64,000 nt of DNA from Trichosporon coremiiforme (taxonomy: Eukaryota > Basidiomycota > Tremellomycetes > Trichosporonales > Trichosporonaceae). The notes below the pieces were generated by a model. That model did not search any database and was not told where the DNA came from. It was given only the letters and a program-made list of their open reading frames with translations. The first letter of the stretch is position 1, and each line of letters begins with the position of its first letter. The stretch lies in contig BCJJ01000012.1 of assembly GCA_039545355.1 (NCBI GenBank), positions 823,067 through 887,066 on the forward strand, given 5' to 3'. Position numbers and translations under genes: made by a program. This document shows positions 10,835-21,758 of the stretch, piece after piece.

Positions 10835-13256
10835 ATGGGAAGACCTGAAGCACCCGACCTTCCCCCGCCCACGACGTCGCCGACGTCTCGGCGTCCGACC
10901 TGGCGCACCGTCGCCCGTTTCGCGGCCCTGGCCTATGTCGCGGGTAACCTTGCGCCGATTGCGTGGGACTATGTCGAGACGGCCCTCACGCCCACTTCTT
11001 CTGGAGGCAAGCCCATCTCTCTCGCAGACGCGGAGGACATCTACCTCAGAGTCCCCAGCAATGAGAGCCTCTACAAGCTCTCGCACAAGTACACGGCGCA
11101 CGCGCACCCGGCCGGAAGCGGGTGGGACTTCGTGACCGCGCTCCAGGTCAAGAACGACTGGGAGCGCGCCCTCGGTCTTCCCGAAACGGGGCCCACGGAG
11201 AAGATCTACGAGGCTGGCAGCGCCGAGTCGCAACACGTCCTGCGCAAGGGCAACGAGCTCGACGTCTGGATCGACACCTACTTCCCCGTCATGAACACGC
11301 CCGTGTCGTCGAGTGTAGCGCTGCTGACCGACCCCGTCTACCGCCCCAGTCTGCGCGAGGCCGTCCTCGAGAAGGACCCCTACTCCGTCCTCGCAGACGA
11401 GGTGCGGTCCTTCCACGGTCTGTCTGTCGACGGCCACGTCAGCTCCGAGTTCATCTATGCCGGGTACGGACGCAAGGTCGACTTTGACCTGCTGCAGCAG
11501 AAGGGGCTCGACTTCAAGGGCAAAGTCGTGCTGGTCAAGTATGGCGGTGTCTTCCGCGGTCTCAAGGTCAAGGCGGCGCAGGAGGCGGGTGCCGCCGCCG
11601 TCATCATCTTCACGGATCCCGGAGACGACGGCGATATCCAGGAGACAAAGGGGTACAAGCCGTACCCCGACGGTCCGGCCCGTGTACCCTCCAGTGTGCA
11701 GCGCGGTAGTGTCCAGTTCGTGAGTCCCATTGCCTTCTCCACTGCGTCTCGCTAACGCTCAGTTGTCCAAGTATCCCGGCGACCCGACGACGCCCGGCAT
11801 CCCAGCGTACAAGAACGCGACGCGCGAGACTGGCGGCAACTTCCCCTCCATTCCCAGTCTGCCCATGTCGTACGAGGACGTGATCCCGATCCTGCAAGCT
11901 TTGAACGGCCACGGCCTGAAACCCGCCGACCTGGACGAGTCCTTCGACGGCGGCCTCCGCCACCGCGGCGTAGAGTACTTCACGGGCCCCTCCGACGTGC
12001 GGTTGCACGTCACGAACCGCGTCAACACGCGCGTCATGCCCGTGTGGAACGTGATGGCGCGCATCCCCGGCAGCTCGCCCGAGACAATCATCATGGGTAA
12101 CCACCGCGATGCCTGGGTGCTCGGTGCCAGCGACCCTAATGCCGGCACGGCGTCGCAGACCGAACTCGCTAAAGGTCTGGGCGTCCTGCTGAAGAAGGGG
12201 TGGCAGCCGCAGCGTACCGTCATGCTCGCGAGCTGGGACGCGGAGGAGTATGGTCTCATTGGGAGTACGGAGTTTGCAGAGGATTTCGAGGACTGGATCC
12301 AGGACCGCGTCGCCGCGTACCTCAACCTGGACAGCAGCGTTAGCGGACAACACTTCCATGCCGGGGCCAGTCCCTCCCTGGCGCACCTGATCAAGGGCGC
12401 GGCCGAGAAGGTGCAGCGCGGCAACTCTTCGGTGTGGGACACACGTCTACCGGACTCTGAGCTCTCGGCCCTCGGCAGGGGAAACGCCGACCTTACCGCC
12501 GCTTCTGTCGCCAGCCTCGGTCTCTCCGCCCCCCACGCCGAGGCTGATGGAGGTACCGGTGTCCGCCCCCTCGGCAGTGGAAGCGACTACACGGCCTTCC
12601 TGCAGCGGTGCGGTGTCGCGTCCACCGACTTCGGGTATGGTTCCTCCCTCAAGTCGCCCGTGTACCACTACCACAGCGTGTATGACAATCTGCACTGGAT
12701 GAAGATGTTTGGCGACCCGCAATTCCAGAAACATAAGGAGGCCGCTCAGATCCTAGGTCTCCTCGTCCTCCGTCTTTCCGAACAGACCATTCTGCCCCTG
12801 AACACGACGCAGTACTGCGAGGACCTGCATGGGTACTACACCCAGGTCGAGAAGCTGCGGGACGACTCGGGACTCAAGGTCCGCCTCAACAACCTCAAGG
12901 GCTCTGTGGCGCGTTTGACCGAGGCGAGCGCGATGCTCGATCAAACCCGCGCCGAGCTCGAGAAGCTCCTCAGGAAGGGACACAAGGATGCCAAGCTCCT
13001 CAAGCAGGTTGCGCTCGTGAATACCAAACTGCGCAAGTTTGAGAGCGGGTTCCTCCACAAGAACGGTATCCCTGATCGGGAGTGGTACAAGCACCTCGTC
13101 GTCGCGCCTGGCAAGTGGCTCGGATACGGCGCTACCACCTTCCCTGCCCTCACTGAGGCGATCATCTTTGACAAGGACAAGGACAAGGGCCAGTTCCAGG
13201 CCGATGTGCTCGCCGGCCTCCTTGACGGCCTGGCGATCGAGCTGGAGAGGCAGTAA
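10835..13256 (+). CDS. VPS70: M28 family zinc metallopeptidase, Vps70/GCPII-like
   Basis: Exons 10835-11719 and 11763-13256 (43-nt phase-0 intron) give 792 residues. A signal anchor lies at residues 25-40 (TVARFAALAYVAGNLA), so the enzyme should be a type II membrane protein of the vacuolar/endosomal route. A PA domain (KVVLVKYGGVFRGLKVKAAQ) precedes the peptidase domain, and a C-terminal dimerisation-like helical domain follows. All co-catalytic zinc ligands of glutamate carboxypeptidase II are present: His409 (GNHRDAW), Asp419 (SDPNAGT), Glu456 (catalytic base) and Glu457 (DAEEYG), Asp485 (LNLDSS) and His599 (YHYHSVYDN). Unlike transferrin receptor it should therefore be an active peptidase. 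Yeast homologues are Vps70 and Tre1/2; intact zinc ligands favour the Vps70 type. The start at 10835 is the first ATG in frame, just before the basic/Pro-rich cytosolic leader. Confidence 0.93.
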
Positions 13257-13503
13257 GTAACTCTTTTAGAGTCTCGTTAGTAGTGGAATAATAGCGAATA
13301 TGCAAAAGAGTGAAGCCCAGATGCAAGTTAAGATGTAACAAACACGTGTCCTCTAAAACCAAAAAGAATGCGAGAAAGAAATCAAGATGATCACACGAGC
13401 CAGAGAGCCACGTCGAGCTAGCTTCGCATCGTCATCGTCGACAACGGTCGCGTCGCCTGTCCTCGCCGTCACTCTCCTCCCCAAAGTATCCCCTGTAGCT
13501 TTT

Positions 13504-15525
13504 CTAAACCAGCTCGAGGTACTTCTCAGGCGTCGTGAGGGCGGGGTTGACCGCGCGGCGGTCGTCGACCACACCATCGTTCGCGCGAACCCACGAGGGG
13601 ACCTGCGGGCGGCCGATGGACGCCGCGACAATGTTCTTCCAGCGGGTCGACTTGGCGAAGGGGTTGTACGGGCGCGTCGTCGCCTTGAATAAGTTGCGCG
13701 ACGCGGACGCGCGGATCTGCTCAATCGTTGTGAGGTTGTACAGCAGCAGGCGGATGTGGTACCAAAAGAGGAAGAGGATAGGTGGGAGCACAAGAATGCC
13801 GAGGATGAAAGACACAGCCGCGCCGGGCGAGTCCTGGAGCGCCTGCTTGAAGCTGACATGCTCGTGGTGGCAGATCATGGAGAAGTGGATCGCGCTGAAC
13901 ACGACAATGTAGATGTCGGTGATTGCCGCGGTGACGACGAACACGATGAACGAGAAGTAGTTGCGCTGTCCGATGCACCCGTGAAGGTACGCGCAGTGGT
14001 GGTCGATGCCTTCGACGCAGTTACCGCATAACCGGCAGTGACTGCAGCGCGGCGGGCGGTACGACTTGCACGTTTCGCAGTACTTGCACGAGATCTTGTC
14101 CTTTCCGTCTGGACCGACACGGATTTCGCGCGGGTTCGCCTCCCAATACACATCGACGGGGGTGTAAGGTGGGTCGGGGTCGAGCTGGCGCGGTAAGATT
14201 CCCGGCTCTCGGAACGAGGCCGCGATCATCGAAGACACCGTCAGGCCGAACAGGTACACAAAGACGATCGTGATAGCGATGCCGGCGCCCTTCGCCAGAC
14301 CGTACTCGTGGCCGTGCTTCCAGAGCCACGCACCCGTTGTGCCGAGCCACACGCCAGAAATTCCCAAGATGATGACAATCGAGCCGATGAAGTTGACTGG
14401 TGAGTCGCCGCCGGTCATCAGCTTACCACCACAAAGCCAAGTCGAACTCTTGTTCTCGAAGTTCTTGTACCGCCGCGTGTTGGTGGCAATAAGGGCGGAC
14501 TGCTCGGGAGCGTCTGGGTACGTCTTCTGCGACACCTTGCGCAGCGTCGGGCCCTTCTCCGCTGAGGTGGAGTTGGAGCGGACAGTGTCGACCAGGTGGT
14601 CACTAGACAGATCCCGCCGCGGCGCATGTGTGGGCGAGCTCTGGTCGTCCTCCCAAGTGCCAGTGTGGCCCTCAAGGCTCTCCCCTGGCCGGGTGGGTGT
14701 GTCCGGATGCCGGGGAGCAATGCGGCTGATACGTGGTGTCACAGCCGGGGAATGGTCGTTGGAGACTGAGATGGACGCCGCCGGAGCGGGTCCCGTCGGT
14801 GACGCCGCTCGCTGAGCGGCGGCTGGTCGTGGCGGGGCCGAAGCGGAGGCTGAGGCCGAGAATGGTGAAGCCGCAGTTGGAGGAACCGGCGGCGTCTCGA
14901 TCGAGATGTGCGAGAAGTCGCTCTCGCCCGTGGGCGTTGTGGCGTCGAACCCACCGACGGTTCGTGACTCAGGTGCGAGACCAGTCGTAGACACGGTCGT
15001 ATACCGTTCTCGCGTCTCCAACCGACGGGCGGCAGCGGGCTTCTGCGGTGCGAGAAATCCTCGCGGAGTCGGCAGCGGAACAGAGCCTCGTGAGGGTGAC
15101 CGGAAGTTGGAGAAGCTTGTCTCGGAAGGAGTAGCGGACAATGGTCGGGGTCCGGTGGTGTTAGAGATGGTCCGTGCCCGCGGCGTGTCGCTGGCACTCT
15201 GGCCCATTACCGGGGACTCAACGTTGTACTGAGGACTTCGTAAGCATCGGTAGGGATTACGGGGGAGAGTCACCGAGGGCGACATTGAATGCTATACACG
15301 CATTGCGTTTGTTACACAAGGTCATCGCAGATCGGAGAGTCTACTCACGTAGCGCCTTGTCCCCTCGAGCGAGTCACGCTTGGCACCCGCGCCGCCGAGA
15401 GGGGACACGGAGTCGTCTTCCTCCTGGGACTGAATGCTGGAGCGGCGGGTCACGGTGATCTGGGCCCTCCTCGAGGGGAGGGAGAGGCCGTGTGGCTCCT
15501 GGGAGGGGCCGGGGTTGGAACCCAT
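13504..15525 (-). CDS. ERF2: DHHC palmitoyltransferase, Erf2-type
   Basis: Exons 15525-15349 and 15228-13504 (120-nt phase-0 intron) give 633 residues starting MGSNPGPSQEPHG. The first 330 residues are Ser/Pro/Ala-rich and disordered. Four membrane segments follow (about 337-358, 373-395, 482-507, 530-551). The cysteine-rich domain (440-471) lies between the second and third segments, with CKYCETCKSYRPPRCSHC and the catalytic DHHC at 468-471. Palmitoyltransferases of this class attach palmitate to cytosolic cysteines, Erf2 on Ras proteins. The catalytic loop reads DHHCAYLHGCIGQRNY in place of the common DHHCPWVNNCVG, a variant also typical of the Erf2 branch. An ATG at 15285 sits inside the intron; the exon-1 model is preferred because donor and acceptor are in phase. 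Confidence 0.92.
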
Positions 15526-16264
15526 GGCGGAGGATGTTGATGCGATGGTCGGGGCTAAAGGTTTTGATGAAAGTGAAGGACGAAGGGGGGGAAGGGTGGA
15601 GGTTTTAAGGTCGTGTCAACAATTTAGGCCGGTTGCCACCTGGTAACGGTTGTTGGGTGACGGCTGGCGGGGGAAAGTGTGAGAGAGCGTGGGGTGGTGG
15701 GTGATGGCGGGGATAAAGAGAGTAAGGAGGACTGCAGACAAGAACAAGGAGCAAAAGACGAAAGGGGAGGGAGGAGGAGGATGTTGATGGCGGAGAAGCT
15801 GGTTAGAACATCTTTGAAGCGACGGGTTGCAGCGCGGCGAGCGAGTGCACCAGGAAGAGAGGTGTGCGTTAGTGCCTTGGGTGTGATCCCTTAACGGGAG
15901 CAGGGACGGGCATCAGCCGCGGGGTCTGCCAGTAGAGCCAGCTCGATTTCGGCAACAAAGCGGCTCAGTGCCCTGGATGGCCTGCCAGACGGGTCTGAAC
16001 GTCTGAAACCACCTGTACCATTACGCGATGCCGCGCCCATCGATCGAGAGTGGACATTCCACTCATCTCCGTTGATTCCAGGCTTGCGATAACGTGCTGC
16101 CAGCTGACTAGCCGTGCCATGTGCCACACTCGGGTATACGTGGTACCTATGACACAGTGGGCACTCGCTCGACCGACCGACGCCATGTACGCGCTGGAAC
16201 TGGAATCCATCGACTTCCATCCTGCACTCCAAGTCTCATAACCACCAACACAATCGCTATCACA
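15526..16264. other. Divergent promoter region
   Basis: It separates the starts of the DHHC enzyme and the TRAP-alpha gene. A purine-rich stretch runs 15640-15790 and a CA-rich leader lies at 16240-16264. No coding frame with a signal-peptide-like start was found on the + strand, which matters for the next gene. Confidence 0.5.
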
Positions 16265-17263
16265 ATGAGTAAGCATGACGTTTGTAGAGCGTGAAAGCTA
16301 ACAGCAGACGACGAGTTCCAGGTCACTGCGACCTTCCTCAATGACAACCCCCAGAACCGTGAGTAGGGAGCAGCTGCCGCCGGCGATGTGCTGCAACTAA
16401 ATGTCAAGTGGTCTACAACGGTCAGAGCAACCCCATGGTTGTGACGATCTCGAACAAGGGTCAGAACAACTACACCGTCGTCGGCTCGTCTTCCTCGTTC
16501 CACGACCCCGTCAAGCACTGGAAGCTGCTCAGGAACGGCACCACGACCAAGCACAAGCAGGCTCTGAACGCTGGCGAGAACTTCACCGTCCCTTACAACG
16601 TGTACAGCGAGTGAGTACGGAGAGGGCACGAGGCTGGACTGGTGGGACAATGTGGAGGGCAGGCGTGGGCCGGCAGAAGCTCGCGGAATCCTCATCTGGA
16701 CCGTTCGCACGAGCTGCGACATTCCGCGGCGTATCTTCCTCGGTCTCACATCGCGTGGGCCTTCCTCGGTCAAGCGACTCGCCTGTCTTTCTCGTTCAAT
16801 ACGCTGTTCCTGCTTGAGCTTAGCTAAACTCAGGTTTAAGCCCCAGGACCTCGGCCTGACCGTCTGGGTTGACCTGAAGAACGGCAAGGAAACGACCCGC
16901 GTTACGGCGTACAACCAGACGATCTCGGTCCAGGAGCCCTCCAACAGCTCCTTCGACGTCGCGGGCATTCTTGCCTGGACTCTCTTCCTCCTCGGTGTTC
17001 TCGGTCTCATCTGGCTCGGTTCGATCGTGTACTTTGGCAAGAACGAGGCTAAGCGTAACAAGCGCCGCGGCGACGCCGAGTACCGCGCCTCGGAGCGCTC
17101 CAAGGCTGCCGCTAAGGCGCCCGTTGTTGTCAAGGAGGGGTACGAGGAGGAGTGGATCCCCACGCAGCACATCAAGGTCCGCAAGGCTGGCGTCACGAGC
17201 GACGACGGCACGAGCGGAGCCGAGAGCGAAGGCAAGGCCCGCCGGAGGAAGGGCAGGAAGTAG
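16265..17263 (+). CDS. TRAP-alpha / Irc22-like translocon-associated protein
   Basis: Exons 16265-16268, 16308-16358, 16409-16610 and 16834-17263 give 228 residues. Introns are 39, 50, 50... the last 223 nt, all in phase. The mature domain (EFQVTATFLNDNPQNLVYNG, ISNKGQNNYTVVGSSSSF) and C-terminal anchor match signal-sequence receptor alpha, the ER translocon subunit known in yeast as Irc22. One membrane helix (AGILAWTLFLLGVLGLIWLG) is followed by a basic cytosolic tail ending RRRKGRK. Five N-glycosylation sequons (NYT, NGT, NFT, NQT, NSS) lie in the N-terminal part, consistent with a lumenal domain. The oddity is the start: ATG followed by one base before the first donor gives MNDEFQV with no signal peptide. 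Either the true first exon lies elsewhere or the protein is inserted by its single helix. Introns 1-3 measure 39, 50 and 223 nt. Confidence 0.8.
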
Positions 17264-17655
17264 AGCGGTTCCAGGGTTTCATGCAATCATTCCTTTGTCT
17301 TACGGTTTTACAGGGCTGCAGCGGAGCAGCAAGTGCGGACGACGGCGTTCCATGGAGAAGGAACACGAGGATAGGTGCGAGGAAGGTTGTTCTGACAATG
17401 AAGGCGGGGCACCGGGATTTGCTGCGGAGCTGAAACAATCTCCTGATCTGAACTGATCAAATGATGTAGCGGCGGTCTGACCCGCTGACTCTGAACTGAG
17501 TCCGCTGCGCCGTGTTCTGCGATCGTGATACAGATGTTCCCACAGACTGCAGCCATGTCTCCTGCCCTGGTATGCCTCGCTGAACGCCACTCAGTGGTCC
17601 ATGTTACGCCGCCTCGGAGTGGTTCATGTTTTTTGCATCTGATTCCTTCTACTTC

Positions 17656-18866
17656 TTACGCCTTGATGAAGTCCTTGACACCAGCAAGCCACGAGATGTA
17701 GTCCTTCTGCTCCTTGTACTCGCAGTACTGGACGATAAAGTTGGAGAGGGCCTCGTCGACGCCGCGCTCGGCGAGGAATCCAGCAAACGCGTCCTGGACG
17801 CTCGTGTCGAGCGTGTCGTAGTGCGGGCCCATGTACAGCGAGCGGCGGGTCCAGTCCGCGTCAGCTCCGGTCTTCTCGGCAAGCGCCTTGTCGTAGATGG
17901 CGACGTTGGTGATCTCGAATCCGTCGGGGTGCGCGCCGAGGTCGATCAGGAGCGACTTGGGCGAGGCCGACTTGGAGAGCAGGCACGTCGTCGTGATGCA
18001 CGGGGGAGAGACGCCGTCGATCGCCTCGCCGTTCGAGTCGACACCGTCCATGGGCTCGGACTCGTCGAGGTCCGAGACCTGGAAGGTGAGCTTGATGCTG
18101 TCGTTAGCTCATACCGTTTCGTCACGGAAGCTGTGCCCTGCGCTGCTGACCATGCTCGCCAATATTCTTTGGGAAAGCGGCGCGGTTCTTTGGGGAGCGG
18201 CGCAGATCTGGCAGATACAGCCGCAGGCACACCCGCTACCCAGTTCACAGGTAGCCGGAAGTCCATAAACTTCGCAAGCAGGCAACAGATCCTCCTGTGC
18301 CAGCGGTAACTCACGTCTCGTCACCGAACTTGCGGGAGAGGACAACGTCGTCGTTGGCGGGCTCGTCGGCGAGCGACCAGACACCCTCGTTCAGGAGCTC
18401 CTTGAGGAACGCGGGCTTCTCGTCCGAAGCGGCCTCGGTCTCGTAAGCGTGCTCGGACGCAAGGGCAGCAGCGAGCTCGCCGTCGCCTGTGGGTTAGCTA
18501 AAGTCGACGACTTCAAAGCTATCCTGCTCCGTCAGGCTCGCCTTCATCCCTCCTCATGCCCGAGGCCTTCACACGCCGCATTGCGAGTAAGCGCACAGCC
18601 CCACTCGACAGCACGGCGGTGATATAGGTCTCAGAGAGACGAAGACGGCGAGGCTAAAGGCGGAAGAAGGATATGCTGCAGACGCCTATGCGGCGGCGCG
18701 GCGGCGTCTGAGAAGTTGCTCGAAACTCACTCTCGCCGCTTCCACGGGCAGGGAACGAGACGGAGAACGCGCGCATGGCGACCGGGCGGGCGGCGACGGC
18801 GACGCGCGCGACCTGGGCGGCGCGGACAGAGCGGAGGGCGGGGCGGAGGGCACGGAGGGCGGACAT
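17656..18866 (-). CDS. MAM33: Mitochondrial matrix MAM33/p32 family protein
   Basis: Exons 18866-18731, 18486-18315 and 18097-17656 give 249 residues. The first 40 residues (MSALRALRPALRSVRAAQVA) are Arg/Ala-rich without acids, a clear mitochondrial presequence. The rest has the p32 fold features: LAAALASEHAYETEAASDEK, acidic loops (SDLDESEPMDGVD), the MGPHYDTLDTSVQDAF segment and the C-terminal helix YKEQKDYISWLAGVKDFIKA. MAM33/p32 proteins form doughnut trimers in the matrix and support mitochondrial translation and respiration. The introns are long here (244 and 217 nt), but both junctions (GSGE-S-DGELA, GDET-IKLTF) keep phase and family sequence. Its 5' end faces the dehydrogenase gene's 3' end about 250 bp away. 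Confidence 0.92.
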
Positions 18867-19112
18867 GGCGGTGAGTGTGAAGAACGTTCAAGATGCACAG
18901 CGACTGACGTACTGGCCGAAGTGATGCCTCCGAAGGTCCATTCCGACTTTTACCTCGCACCGTCTGAGCACGTGGCTTGGCGTTGGGTGGCGACTGAGAT
19001 CTGGTGCTATGGCACAGATGATGTCAAACCCCCGGTGGAGGTTCAGAGGAAAGTGGAGGTAGGATGGGCAGATGAGGAGGGTGGAACGATACACACATGC
19101 ATTGCTGGCTAA

Positions 19113-20201
19113 CTAGGTGGACTTCTTCTGCTCAACCTTGAACGGAGGCAAGCCGGCGTTCTCTCGCAGAACCGCCGAGAGCGAGGACCAGTCCATGTCC
19201 TTTCCGCCGAGCTCGGCCGCACGCTCCATGTTCTTCTTCGCAATTTCGATCGTCGGCATCGGCACCGGCTTCCCGAGGCTGGCCCCGACCCCGAGGATGT
19301 TGTTGGCGTCTGATGTCAACTTCATGGGCTCTTACTAGCTCCCCGAACTCTAACGTTCGCCGAGGATACGCACCCTTGAGTCCGCCCTCGAGACGGAACC
19401 CGCCCTTGCCGTCAAAGTTACCGCCCTCAATCTTCTTCGAGTACGCCTTGAACGACGGTGTCGGGAAGAAGACCTCGATGAACTGCTGGAACACATGCGA
19501 GTCGATGCCCGTCGCCTCTCCGAGCGCGAATGTCTCACCGAGTAGCTCAATAACGCCAAGGATCATCGCGTTGCCCATCAGCTTGAGCGTGTTGGCTGCC
19601 GTCAGCTTGGTCCGGCGCGACGCACAGCTTTGAGCCGACCTACCCTTGTAGACCTCAGTACCAAGGTTGAGTACAATGCGCGCGGAAGTGTCCAGAAGCG
19701 GCTTCACGCTCTTGATGGCATCCTGGTCGCCTGCGATAACCTGGATAAGCTGCGCGGAGGCGGCAGCGTCGGGGCGTCCGAAGACGGGCGCAGCGAGATA
19801 CTTGGCTCCGGTCTTCGCGGCGGTCTCGCAGTTGGCGGCTGAAAGTCAGCTGCCTGTGGTGGGCTATTCGGCTGGCGTGGTGACTTACAGCTCGTGTTGG
19901 GCTGAACGGAGCTCTGGTCGACGAAGATGCCCTTGAAGCCAGCGTCGGTGAGGGTCTGCACGACGCTTTGCGTGGCGGCGTCGTTGAGCACGCTGAGGAA
20001 GACGACGTCGGAGTCGGCAAGATCCTTCAAATCGGTGGCGTACTGCGTGTCCTCGGCGACGTTCGGGCGCAGCTCGTCGTACTTGGCTTGCGTACGGTTC
20101 CAGACGCCGAATTGGGCGTCGTTCTCCTTCGCCCACTTGGAGAGGTGCGGGGCGATCGCGAGGCCCATGTTGCCCAGACCGGCATAAGCGATTTTGGTCA
20201 T
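19113..20201 (-). CDS. Beta-hydroxyacid dehydrogenase (3-hydroxyisobutyrate dehydrogenase-like)
   Basis: Exons 20201-19889, 19838-19644, 19595-19374 and 19309-19113 give 308 residues; introns are 50, 48 and 64 nt. The N-terminus KIAYAGLGNMGLAIA is the Rossmann dinucleotide site of the 6PGDH/3-HIBDH superfamily. FVDQSSVQPNTS is the substrate-binding signature, and FRLEGGLKDANN supplies the catalytic lysine; the last intron falls right after that Lys. Such enzymes oxidise short beta-hydroxyacids with NAD(P). No mitochondrial presequence is seen, so a cytosolic location is more likely than for classic valine-pathway HIBDH. The exact substrate (hydroxyisobutyrate, tartronate semialdehyde, succinate semialdehyde) cannot be read from sequence. 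Confidence 0.92.
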
Positions 20202-21758
20202 TGTGTATGTCGTTGGTGATGGTCGTGAGATGGGTGGTGATGAGAAAGGAAGACGAGACGATGCGAAGAAGACATCTGGAGGCCGGATGACGATCAGATA
20301 ATCTCTAGCCAGGAACCGCGACTTGGCCTCGGTGCCGAGGGGTCCGGTGAACTTGCGGGGTATTACTCGAGCTGCTGGTATAACTTTGTGTCAACCACCC
20401 AAGCATTCTCTCACCTCCTAACGCACTGCGCAAGCACTTGCATCTCGATCAACTTGCCTCTGCGGTATGCATGCATGAGAGTGCTGACACAACGCCTACT
20501 TAACCTCAGCTGTTAGTACCAAGTGGTCGACATGATTACGCCCGGATATCAGCGGCCCGAGATGGCTCGGTCCAATTGGGTTCCGCGAACGCTTCCGCTG
20601 AGTAATGTGTCCCACAGACCTCACAACTGAACCATTTGCCTGCAATACCTAACTGACAGCAAGCAACCCTGGGAAGGCGTATTTCTGACCATGGAGATCT
20701 AGGTGAGAAGCCAACGTCGCAGATGTCCATAATTGTCATCTCGTCTGCGAGTCGTCTTCCTCCGTGTCCATATGTCCATTATCTCGCTAGAGCGGATACG
20801 ATTCGATGCGTGTCGGGCCAAAGCTGTAGCCCTCGAATTCTCAATGCAACGCGCAGGAAGCAACGCGGTATCCAACATCCCTCCAGCTGACATGTAGATC
20901 GAGGCGGATGCGGGGTCCTATTGATGTCGGTGGCTCGGCTCAAGTTCCCATGCCGACGGTCGCGCCTCTTGCACCCCGTATTGAACTGTTCCCGCACGTA
21001 TGAATGTGTGTATATGATTGACACAGCCTCACGCTGTTAACTTGAATGCCGGGCTGCTCGGGGCTTCCGTGCGATAAGCCTACGATCACCAGGATAAGCT
21101 GCGGAACGGGCAGGCAAAACTAGACCGCTGACCCGAGGGTTGACGCAACCTCCTTCCAACGGCGGTTCACGCTGCTCCCCGTACGCCGAGGACAGGCACC
21201 GGTGCAGCGGGCATGGTAACGATGCCGTCCGGCGCACCTTTCTTATACCCATTCTTGGGAGGACCTTAGCAGTATTGATCTCGTTCCTGGTGGTTTGGAC
21301 TGAATCACACTCCCTGCTCAACTGAACACATCCGGCACTAAAGCCTGCTCTTTCCCAGTGAGCTGGACTCCCGCGAACCGCAGAGCGCAAAGCCAGTATT
21401 GTCCCATGCAGAGGCTCGTAACCTCCGTCGAAGTAACCTGCCCCGCTTGTTATTGCTCTCACCATCTTCCCATTACTGATCGACGCACTGGCTCGACGGA
21501 CCGACACATGCTCGCCTCCGGCACCCGTCCTCGCGCACTTCGACCAAAGCCTCAACGTTCGCATTCCCGACGCATCAGCCATGCGGAATACGGAGCTTAC
21601 CAGCGGAAGGAGATCTCTAGCGGAACAGTACTTCGTGGGCACGAGGTTCAGCATAACGACGAAGAGTGACGGAACAGACACTAGCGAATGCAGTAGCAGC
21701 CCGGGCGAGATAACACTAGCCGATTCGAACTTTCACGACATAGAGAGGACTACTCTGA
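20202..21758. other. Gene-poor interval
   Basis: It holds the dehydrogenase promoter at its left end. The frames at 21037-21681 minus and 21358-21669 plus have no domain and overlap each other. The right end may include the 5' leader or a first exon of the membrane protein that follows (a frame from 21578 reads MRNTELTSGRR and contains GGSTDQCSTASFRF, a plausible extracellular segment). Confidence 0.4.

Noticed and set aside
14040..14100. CKYC in the DHHC enzyme as a sixth family member
   Set aside because: It belongs to the standard DHHC cysteine-rich domain and lacks the spacing and context of the small genes.
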